Shown here in pieces: positions 55,027 through 64,000 of a stretch of DNA of 64,000 nt. The notes under the pieces were generated by a model, which was not told the origin of the DNA, ran no database searches, and was given only the letters and a program-made list of their open reading frames with translations. Every line of letters begins with the position of its first letter. The stretch's first letter is position 1. The DNA comes from Chamaecyparis obtusa (Eukaryota > Streptophyta > Pinopsida > Cupressales > Cupressaceae). The stretch covers positions 1-64,000 of the forward strand of contig BSBK01014727.1 in assembly GCA_027943335.1 (NCBI GenBank). Direction: 5' to 3'. The position numbers were made by a program, and so were the translations under genes.

Positions 55027-57008
55027 ATGTCATTTACAACTTGGTCTCAATTTGAGCAAGAGAGCCACCCTCTATTTAATTATACTTAGTTGCCTTCTCC
55101 AACAAGATGCTCACAAGTGCCTGCTAGCAATGACAGTTCTAGTTCTAACCAATCTAAGGATTCTAAAGCTACCTCATGGTACAAAGGAGGCTTCCTTTTC
55201 TATACATTCAAGATCTCCCAAAGCACAGACAATGTCTCACTCACTTTGACTGAACAAGAAAAGTTCCATCATTTGCAAGAACATTTTGAGCATAAGGATA
55301 ACCAAGCACACTTAGACAAAGAACACAATCAAAACATAATGGATGCTACTAGGTGCATGACTTTTAGAGGGATGTTTCATGAGAAACCCGAGACTAGTAG
55401 TTATGAGCATAGACCTCTTTTTGGTACTAATGGAAACTATGGCAACAACACACCACCAAGATCTCCTCTAAGATAGACATTTTCTATGCCTTCTTCACCT
55501 CCTAGACCTCCTCCCTCTCATTATGAGGAAGAGGCTACTGATGAGATTTGTAGTGAAGAACTTCTGAGATTCGAACAAGATGAGTCTTCCCAACATTTGA
55601 TGCACAAACTCTTAGAGTGTAATGGTGACCAATATTTTCAATACATGACTTCTAGAGGATACAAGCTTCCTCCCGGTTATGATGTTTGACAAATTGTTCA
55701 AGAAAGAGTACCAACAGAATTGGAATTCCTTAGAGAGGAATTAAACCACACAAATCAATGTCTATCCCAAATGGAAATTGAAAGGGACCTCCAAAGGTCT
55801 CTTTTGTAGAATCTATTTGTGCTCTTCCCTTCGATAGGAGTCTATACATGGTCCCATTTCCTAGGGATATTGAGGTTCCCAAGTACAACAAGTATGATGG
55901 AGACGGTGACCCCCATGACCATGTGTGTCACTTTTACGCTCTTAGCATGGACTTTCTTCATGAAGACACATTTCTTCTATGACTATTCCCTAGAAGTTTA
56001 AGAGGACAAGCTTTGGAATGGTTTGCAAAATTGACACCACCTCTTAAGACTTTTGATGAGTTGGCTCAGTGCTTCACCTAGCATTATTCATATAACATCC
56101 AATAGCCTATCACCATGATAGATCTTGGTGCTCTAAGACAAAATCAAGGTGAGCCATTTGCTACTTACTTGCAACATTGGAGGTCATTGTATTCTCGATA
56201 TCCTCGTCAGCTACCCGAAAGGGAAAAGGTTGACATTTTCATCAACACTCTTGTTCCTGAGTTGTATTATGATCTAAGGAAAAAACTATTTTCCTCTTTC
56301 AATGACATGGTTCAAAGTGCATATCGGATTGAGGATGTGGCAATAAGAAAGGGGGATATTGTTATTAATAAAGATACTAGAGCCAATGGCAAAGACAAGA
56401 ACAAGCCTTGGAATAGAAACAAGTATCTTGTTAATGATGGGGTTGTAGATGTCCCAAAAGATAAAGAGCCTACTTTCAATCTCTCTAATGCTATCTACAC
56501 AGAAAAACAACAAGAAGTTGCCAATGCTCACAGTGATCCTAAGCCTCAGAATGTTGACAAGCCAAAGAAGAAATACCAATGATGGGTCTATACCAAGTTG
56601 GTTGAACCATACAAAGTGATCCTAAAGAATTTGGTAGATAACAAGCATCTTATGCTTCCTGAATTTGATCATCCCTATGCTCCACCAATTAAGCCTGATT
56701 GGTGGAGAGAAGATCATGACTACTACTATCACAAAAGTAAGGGACATAAGAAGAACAATTTCTTCAAGCTTAAAGATGATATCCAGGATCTCATTGATGA
56801 TGGTACAATTCTCATAGATGGTTTAGTTAAAAATTCTGATCACACAGCTTTCAAAGACCCTCTACCTAAGCATGACAAGGGGGGGTCCTCTCAAGCAAAT
56901 AAGAAGAATCATGATGCAAAGATCAATTACACATATACTTTTGATACACTTGTGATCAATGTGGTATAACTCGTTGAGAGTGTTTTGATGATGAGATCTC
57001 AAAATGAT
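55027..57008 (+). pseudogene. gag: Tat-F gag remnant
   Basis: Start ATG 55027-55029 (MSFTTWSQ) aligns with the Tat-C start. SSNQSKDSKATSWYKGG, LTEQEKFHHLQEHFEHKDN and YEHRPLFGTNGNYGNN follow, then capsid text at 55800-56300 (ALEWFAKLTPPLKTFDELA, EPFATYLQHWRSLYSRYP). The zinc-finger variant at 56710-56760 has lost its Cys residues (YYYHKSKGHKKNNF). Stops include TAG 55474-55476 and TGA 55980-55982, both shared with Tat-C, and several private ones. Confidence 0.87.
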
Positions 57009-57770
57009 AATGATGCCAATCATGGTATGCCAAAGTTGGTCTTGCAAACATTGGATGGTTCATCTTCCCAAAGTAAGACACTGAATGTTGTTACTAGGGG
57101 GCAAGCCAAAATTGTGCTTAAAACTGCACCTGATCCTGAACAAACCTTTTCTTCCAAACAAGTGGCTCCTTTAGCCACCCCTAGCTATGATCTTGTCCAC
57201 CACTTACAATGGACACCAAGCCAGATATCCATTTTTGAGTTGCTTCAGTTATCCCCTTCGCACAGAGAAATCCTTGAAGAGGCTTTATGTACAGCTAATG
57301 TCCCTAATGACATTGACCCAGATAGGTTCCAGGCTATGGTCAACCACATCTCATCACTTCATTATCTATCCTTTTTTACAGAAGATGACGTATCTCTTAG
57401 CCACCCTCACAATCTTGCCTTCAACATTGAAGTTATGGTCTACCATACCCGAGTCCGCCGAGTCCTAATAGACAATGGTGCAGGGTTAAATATTATTTCT
57501 TTCAATGTCATACAATAGTTGGGTTTGTCAAAAAATTTTGTAGATCCTAAATGGAAAATTACTATAAAAGCATATGATGAAGTTGAAAGATCTTCCAAAG
57601 GTCTTGTCACACTACCTGTATGAGTGGGCCCTATCATGAAAGATATTATGTTCCAAGTATTGGACATCCTACTTTCTTATAACATCCTTTTGGGTCATCC
57701 TTGGATCCATGACATGCAAGTTGTGCCTTCTACATACCATTAGTGTGTCAAATTCCCACATAACGGAGCT
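57009..57770 (+). pseudogene. pro: Tat-F aspartic protease region
   Basis: After a linker (RSQNDND, TLNVVTRGQAKIVLKT) the strand reads VLIDNGAGLNIISFNVIQ-stop-LGLS at 57455-57530, the Tat active site D-N-G-A. KITIKAYDEVERSSKGL and YNILLGHPWIHDM follow, ending about 57770. TAG 57516-57518 is shared with Tat-C. One further stop interrupts LPV-stop-VGP. Confidence 0.85.
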
Positions 57771-59100
57771 GAAATTGTGATTCCCGGGGATCATTCTATT
57801 GCTATCAATACTCTTGCTACTGCTGGAATGTTTGTTCCTCACAAAAAACCCTCTAATGATCCTACTACATCCCTGGTTTCCACTGATAAAACTTTTAAGA
57901 TGATGAGCCTTGGTATGGGTGAATACATGCTGGATTCCCTTGCTACTATGCCTACTTCTCCTAGATCATATGGGAGACCTTCTGATAATATGACACCTTC
58001 TACTTCTACTATGACAGTGTTTGGTAATTTAGTTCAAGCATCTATACCCTTAGACGCAGAAAGAGAAGAACAAGTTGTTAGAGAGTGGATCTATAGAGAA
58101 GAAGAGGGTAGTACGATAATTGCTACTCCTATTTCCCCTAAATGCTATGGAAAAGGCTATAATTTTTTGTAGAAAATAGGCTATCAAGGTCATGGCCCTA
58201 TAAATGATAATGGACATGCCCTAGTTGAGCCTTTGAGTCATACCAATGGCCGACCCTCTAAGGATACAATAGGTCTCAAATACGGTGCTGATGATGACCT
58301 TCCTACATGTTCTAGAGATATTCCCATGATCAGTGATTCAGACATAGATACAAATGAGTCACCATTATGTACTATGACTCAAATGGGAGACTGTCTCCCT
58401 TCTACTTCACTTCTTTGGGGAGAAGAACACATACCTACTAAAGACACAGCTGAAGCCACTACACCTAGAAGTCGGCAACATAGGAATATTTTGCGGTTAA
58501 TAAAAAGAGGAGATCTCTTAAATAATGATGCTGAAGCCTCTAATTCTAAAGGTCCTAAACCTTCTTGGTGCAAGCATCCCAATAGAAGCATAACAATAGA
58601 CTCAAATGAATATGAATGGGATACTCTCTCTGATAGATCTTCCACAGTGGCTATGGAAGTGGATGTGGTTCATACTTATGGTGACCAACCCAACGTAGTT
58701 GATGAGCCTCACATAGGGTTTGATGATTTTAATCCACGTATTGTTTTAGTGGACCATGCTAGTCCTTCTATGACAAGTCTAGAACTTAACAATTTTGGAG
58801 CTTGCCCTATAGGCGTGACCTCTCTTGTCACTAGAGATGACATCCCTCGAATAAATCCTATTGACCCAGTCACTTCATTTCATCTCACAAAATCAAATCT
58901 CATAGCTTGGTCCACCCAAGATCAACATGCCATTGCACCTGTTACTTCTTCCACCAGCGAACCAACAACAAAAAGGACTAAATCAGAAATCAAGTATCTC
59001 AATCATCAAATCAAAAGAAAAGAGCAATGGTCGGATGGCGAAAACCACATTGTGGTAGTATCTGAACCTAAAAAAAGTAAAAATAAAGACCTGCTCAAAA
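57771..59100 (+). pseudogene. Tat-F polyprotein linker
   Basis: This is the counterpart of 27158-28640 in Tat-C (TSPRSYGRPSDNMTPSTSTM, WIYREEEGSTIIATPISPKCYGKGY, SHTNGRPSKDT). It is open for 131 and 294 codons with one stop between. No domain is recognised. It ends KKSKNKD just before the first internal deletion. Confidence 0.75.
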
Positions 59101-59723
59101 AAATGATTATCAAATAAAAGATGACAAGCTGATTCTCTACAAAAAAAATGGTGAACTTTTTCAAGAATTATTTCACATCTGTCATATTTCAACACATTCC
59201 TAGAGCTGAGATCAAAGATGCTAATGCCTTGGTTACTTCGGCATCCATTTTACAATTGCTAAAGCATAAATCCCACTTCAAGTTCCTAGTGAAATAATTA
59301 CGCTATCCTGCCCACAATTCCTATAATGCCACCATCTTTTCATATCTCCCAGATCAAGTTATCCCTGAAAATCTATCACACGATAAGAAGCACCAACTCC
59401 TCCACCATACCTTACACTTTTCCCTCATCTTTGGTGACTTGTATAGGAAGGGTCTAGATGGAACTCTCCTTAAGTGTCTAGAAATAGAGGAGTCAAAAAA
59501 GGTACTAGCTAAAATCTGTGATGGCATATGTGGATCACATTCTAACGATCTTATGATAGCTCATACATTGCTTAGGACTGGTTACTATTGGTCAAATTGG
59601 TTGGGGCCTTCTATCATCACAACTGTAGCATTTGGGTCTAAGACCTATCAGTTATCTACATCAGAGGAAGTAGAGTTTATCGAGCCTCTCAATGTTCTAC
59701 ATCTGATGAAGTTCTATGCTTAA
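59101..59723 (+). pseudogene. int: Tat-F remnant of second RNase H and integrase ends
   Basis: Right after the linker the strand reads DYQIKDDKLILYKKM, the C-terminal half of the archaeal-type RNase H, so reverse transcriptase, the first RNase H and half of the second are deleted (junction about 59095-59105). Integrase zinc-domain text follows (YRKGLDGTLLKCLEIEES, ICGSHSNDLMIAHTLLRTGYYW). At about 59592 it jumps to NWLGPSIITTVAFGSKTYQLS, removing the catalytic core. The end HLMKFYA with TAA at 59721-59723 matches the pol ends of Tat-B and Tat-C. Confidence 0.85.
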
Positions 59724-61634
59724 AGTTATTGAGCTCTTTGTACATATCTTATTGATCCTGAAAAAAAATCCAAAAAAATTCATATATGATGCTGAAAAAA
59801 ATCCTAAAAAGCATATAAAATCTTGAAAAAAAAGAGCATCCTAGTGAAAACCTAGAAATAGGCACTTTGATGTCTCATTCAAAAAAAAAACATATATAGC
59901 AAAAAATTCAAAAAAATAGAAAAAGTACCTTGGTGAAAACCTAGAAATAGGTGCCTCGGTAGCAAAAATACAAAAAAATTAAAAAAAAAGTCCTAAAAAA
60001 ATCTATCAAGTGGTGAAAACCTGGAAACAGGCACTACTTGAGACCCTCTGCACCTATGTCTATCAGTCTTGCGCGGTGTTCATTCACTCCAATTCTCGCT
60101 TTGCCTCTCCTAGCCTAGAATTGATTCTTGTCTTAGTCTAGGGGGCATCTGTTGTTTTGAGCTTATCTTGGGTCTTTTTGTGCGTCTGGGTTTCTTGCGC
60201 AACTTGTTTCCAACGGTGTTTTTCAACACCTCCCCAACTATGTTTTTCAACACTTCCCTAGTGTCAAGTGTTTCTCAACACTTATTAGATATCCTACCCA
60301 CAATCTAGAATGATGCAATATTTCACACTGGCAAATGTGATACTCAAAGTTTGACTCTATGACCTACACACACGCACTTGACTTGCAGATATTTGTTTGA
60401 CTTTATTTCTTTGTGTGCTGTCTATGATGATTTCTTTGCTAAGTGTTCTATCCCTAATAGTTTTTGATGATGCTGAGTTAGAAGACTAGGGCATGAGGAC
60501 TTGTTTTATTTCTTTTTCTACTTGTGGGTATATTTTGTTGATCCTCATTGTCATGAGCATTGGTGCTTGTGCCACTTGACACTAGGATCTACAAGGTATC
60601 ATCCTTGACTATTTTTTGCAAGTGCATGCTTATAGTTATCTTGACTTTCTTGTGTCTCGATGCAAGCATAATCTTGCTATATCAAACTTAAGGAACCTCA
60701 TTGCACTAGTCATCTTGACCTACATGTCTTTGATGCCTAGGTGGGATTTCCACATTTCTATCTGATATAGATCATATTTAGATTCACATAGTTATGCTAG
60801 TATGCATTGTATGATCTTGCGACACTACCAATAACACTCAATGATGATTATTAGAGTCTATAGCTTTGTAACCTTGCAAGTAAACCACTTTTCATAGTAG
60901 CTTGCATTCTTAAGTTCATGATAGTTAGTTTTTGAATCTTGCATATGGAGAGATCTCTCCTTTCATCTTTCACAGACTTGTTAATCAACTGCACTCACCT
61001 TTTTCTTCTTCCCAATCATGTTTTTCACTTCTTATCTTTCATATCACATCATTTTCTTTTCATTTCAAGATCGAAACTAAAATTCACATTCACCTTGATC
61101 GTCCAAATTGCATTTCCCCTTCTTCCATGTAGTTGGCTAACCTTTTGAGGCCTAATCCTTTGATCTTCACTAGGGCATTCTTCACCTCTTCATTTCCATC
61201 TCTTTCACCCTTGTAGTCTTTCATTCAATTTCATTCATTTCATCTCTCCTTTGATCTTTGTTGGGGCATACCTTCACTGCTTGATGGTTATTCTGTCATC
61301 TTTCATCTTTGATTATGATTTCTAGTGATTTGATCATATCGCTCTTGCTTCTGCATTCCCTCTACCTAGATTTTTCTTTTGATCCTCAGGGGGCAGACAC
61401 ATCATATCCTATTGACTATTCTCTAGAGCATATGCTTGACCATTCCATTTTCTTTGATCAATCTATCATTGCACTTGACATGTTAGTTCTCATCTTGAGT
61501 TCTGATACTGTCCATCTCTCTCCTAAGTGTTCAGTACTGTCGCTACCAGGCTGACCATGAAAGATTTGCTATCTTTCTGCACTTCATTTTTTGGAGTCAG
61601 ATCTCTATATCTTGCCTTCTTGGCTGATCTATTC
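59724..61634 (+). other. Tat-F 3' non-coding region
   Basis: It contains GTGAAAACCTAGAAATAGG at 59849 and 59934 and GTGAAAACCTGGAAACAGG at 60013, separated by A-rich DNA. Small hairpins GTGTTTTTCAACAC (60217-60229), TGTTTTTCAACA (60241-60252) and AGTGTTTCTCAACACT (60267-60282) follow. The whole region matches Tat-C in reverse. No domain is seen. Confidence 0.65.
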
Positions 61635-61686
61635 TTTGACGTAATGTATTCCCAGATCAGTCACACATTATTCAAAAAGGGGCAAA
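61635..61686 (+). promoter_or_regulatory. Tat-F stem-loop and polypurine tract
   Basis: Arms TTTGACGTAATGT (61635-61647) and ACATTATTCAAA (61665-61676) pair around a 17-nt loop, with mismatches near the middle. The tract AAAAAGGGGCAAA (61674-61686) overlaps the second arm and abuts the 3' LTR. Same arrangement as in Tat-B and Tat-C. Confidence 0.75.
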
Positions 61687-62667
61687 TGTATACACCCAAA
61701 AATGGTCGTCTAGACTATTAGCCCCTTGCTAACATTATTTGCTAAAATCTTCAATTGCTTGTTCTTGATCAAATCCTAGTTCTATCATTTATTCAATTAT
61801 TTTCTATTGGCTAACCATCTTATCCTAAGTCTTTATTTAATTAAAAGTAATATTTACACCCCTTTTATTAAATAAAAAGTCCCCACTTTTCCTCCTATCC
61901 TAAGTTGCACAAATAAAGTATTATTCCTATTTTATAAAAAGGGAAAAAGCACTTTTTGTCTCACATGGACACAAAATTCAACTCTTATTTTATCATTGGA
62001 GGATATTTGTGCACATGGATTGCTCCACTTTCAAGCTCCACCCTTCATTAATTCTTTTGCCTCTTAATCTCCATGGTCCATTCCTTTTCAATTCCTTTAA
62101 AAGGAGAGATCTCTTCTCATTTTAGGATGAATCTTTTGAATACTAATGTTATGCTGTAGGTTTTCTAGGTCAGTTTGGAGCTTTTGAAGATTTAGAGCAT
62201 TCTTAGCATCTACATTCTATTCTTAGCTTTCATATTTGAATTCCATTCTAATTTCATTTTTGCATAGTAGCTTCATGTTTATGCTTTCTTAGCTTAGTTT
62301 CATTTATGCTATAGATTAACTCACATAGCTTAATAGGAAGGATTTGTAACACTTGTACTTTCCTTTCATAGCTTAGCTTGCATCTTTCATTTTTATAGCT
62401 TAGCTTGCATCTTCATTTCTTAGCATAGCATTGCATTGCATTTCCATTCTTGATTCTTGAGGATATTGGCATACTTGCCCTTGTCTTCATTTGAATCTCC
62501 CATTGCATGGTTTACTAGCAAGGTTATATGCTTAATAGCTCTAGCTAAGAGCATTCTTAAAACCCTTACACTCTATGCCTAGGGAGCTATGGATAAATTT
62601 TTGAGACCTCATTCTTGAGTGTTCTTGATTGTAATGATTCATAGAAGTGCACTATTTAGAGTACACA
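61687..62667 (+). repeat. Tat-F 3' LTR
   Basis: The copy is 22 bases longer than the 5' copy because of a local duplication around CTTAGCTTGCATCTT (about 62370-62415). Otherwise it aligns throughout with a few percent differences. Confidence 0.92.
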
Positions 62668-64000
62668 ACAGTTACCAATCAAATCTAACATGCAATATGC
62701 AAAGTATGATAACAAACAAATATCACAATCAACACATAACACAAGAGATTTAACATAGAAACCCTAGAAACTGAAAAACCACCTAGGACCGGCAACCCAA
62801 AATATTCACTCTTCTAAAGTGAGGTTGGTGAAGACCTAACCCTTTTAAAGGTTTACAAACACACTATTAGGTGTGACCTTGTTAGAGAATTTTAGACCGT
62901 TATCGTGCAACCAGCATTCACTATGGGGTTGACAGGATAACAATGTTCATTCTATGAATGATACATAATAAGACTTTCTTAGTCCAATCAGTTAAGAGAT
63001 TTGATTGTGTACAATGGTTAAATATGTAACAATAGATGATCTTCCTTAATACAACTTCAATTGCATATTACCGATCAATATTTAGCTCATACAAATCTTT
63101 CTTAGCAATATAACACTTCATATTCAACAATGTATCAGCTTACTGTCCGTAGGTAATTACTCTATGTTGCTTGGTAATTGCTCTGCAGTTCGGTTCTCAC
63201 TAACCAATATGATCAAAATGCATGAAAACTTGTTCACATGATAACTCTATAGTATCTTCTTCTTCCGGTGATGTTTCATCATGAAATCTCCAGTCTCTTA
63301 TATAGATGAGTAAATTATTTTCTTCTTGTCCATCATATTTTTCCACTCTAACCTCCTTCGGATGATGTGTCAATAACACGTTTCAATCTGCTCCATTAGA
63401 TCCTTTTTGAATTATGTTAGTCGTCGATCTTCATAACAAACATTATCTGTTACCACAATTTCATACACTTTCTAGCTCATCAATCTTATCGGCTAAACTG
63501 ATCATTTAATTCCTTTATATTCTACTCGGTTAACAAAGAAATGCGTCAGTGAACACAAGCTCAGTTTACACTATGCTCGGTATACACTACACTCCATTGT
63601 TGTATACTAAAATGCTTCATTTACCAACAACACTGCTTTGTGTCTTTTAGCTCTATTCCTCATCATAAATGAATGCAATGTAATGAAGTCAATATCATAA
63701 GGTCATAGACTCATCAACAAGTTACTCAATGTGTTCCTTATCCTCATCTGACATATACATCCTCCTCATGTAGATATCTCTGTTCTTCATCCCTTTCATC
63801 TTTCTTCAGATGTTTTGGTATAGTAACTTACAAGATAAGTGCTATCAAACTAGTTGACATCAATGACAACATAATACTGATTTAATCATATTACATATCT
63901 AATTAGCAACTCCTTAGTGATCTTTAATCATAGTTTCTTCAATTAGGTTCCAAATCAGTTATAGTTCATCAATCTCTCCCTTTGGCATTGATGGCAACTC

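Larger units (their letters stand above)
51835..62667 (+). mobile_element. Tat-F: Tat-type Gypsy element lacking reverse transcriptase
   Basis: LTRs of 959 bp (51835-52793) and 981 bp (61687-62667) begin TGTATAYACCCAAAAATGG and end GTACAYA. Flanks GCAGT and ACAGT (51830-51834, 62668-62672) are a duplication with one change. LTR, gag, protease, linker and 3' region closely resemble Tat-C, so both belong to one family. The body has gag and protease but jumps from the linker to the middle of the second RNase H, then from the integrase zinc domain to the integrase C-terminus. It is a deletion derivative whose movement would need enzymes in trans. Confidence 0.92.
51681..63971 (-). repeat. Copia-G: LTR of a probable - strand copia element, split by Tat-F
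   Basis: The left end TGAGAATAACTAAGAAGGGGG (51681) and the right end AGTTCATCA (63971) give TG...CA edges. Without Tat-F and its duplication the LTR is about 1450 bp (51681-51834 plus 62673-63971). Directly outside, the - strand reads ATCAATGCCAAAGGGAGAGAT (63972-63992), the purine tract and ATGCCAAAGGG context common in plant copia elements, so this would be the 3' LTR with the body to the right of the window. Words such as ACCTAGGACCGGCAACCC (62784) are known from such LTRs. Only one LTR is visible, so the assignment is provisional. Confidence 0.55.

Overview
The window is land-plant nuclear DNA, AT-rich and almost entirely LTR retrotransposons nested in one another, with two short remnants of host-type genes. 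Diffuse gene remnants, large old elements and plant-specific families (Tat and Athila Gypsy, Ty1/copia) point to a big plant genome; a gymnosperm is possible but cannot be shown from sequence alone. No intact host gene, tRNA, rRNA or CRISPR array is visible.

Layout, left to right. (1) Copia-A, 1-19763, + strand: an old, stop-ridden Ty1/copia element whose 5' end lies before the window. (2) Tat-B, 3464-18805, - strand: a nearly intact Ty3/gypsy element of the Tat type (two RNase H domains) inserted into the reverse transcriptase of Copia-A, with matching ATTAT target duplications. (3) 19764-21068: unassigned DNA, a dispersed repeat, and the 3' part of a LEA-related/root-cap family gene on the - strand. 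(4) Tat-C, 21069-37008, - strand: a second Tat element, decayed, which split that LEA-related exon. (5) Mini-D, 33727-36141: a 2.4-kb LTR element without coding capacity sitting inside the 5' LTR of Tat-C. (6) 37009-39609: the rest of the LEA-related exon, an ~81-bp tandem repeat, a cytochrome P450 pseudogene and AT-rich DNA. (7) Athila-E, 39610-50892, + strand: complete but decayed Athila Gypsy with the extra ORF after pol. (8) 50893-51680: unassigned AT-rich DNA. (9) Copia-G: one LTR (51681-51834 plus 62673-63971) of a probable - strand copia element that continues past the window, itself split by (10) Tat-F, 51835-62667, + strand: sister of Tat-C that kept gag and protease but lost reverse transcriptase and most of integrase.

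How the parts relate. The three Tat elements share a non-coding architecture that known coding domains do not explain: a conserved block in the leader, arrays of a short TRTCRCC-type motif spaced by about two helical turns (a regular 21-bp array in Tat-B), a repeated GTGAAAACCTGG-like block after the pol stop, and a stem-loop abutting the polypurine tract whose arms differ in sequence between Tat-B and Tat-C yet still pair. Almost all stop codons that could be examined are TAG or TGA explained by C-to-T or G-to-A transitions, the mark of methylated, silenced elements. Three of these stops lie at identical codons in Tat-C and Tat-F, two independent insertions.
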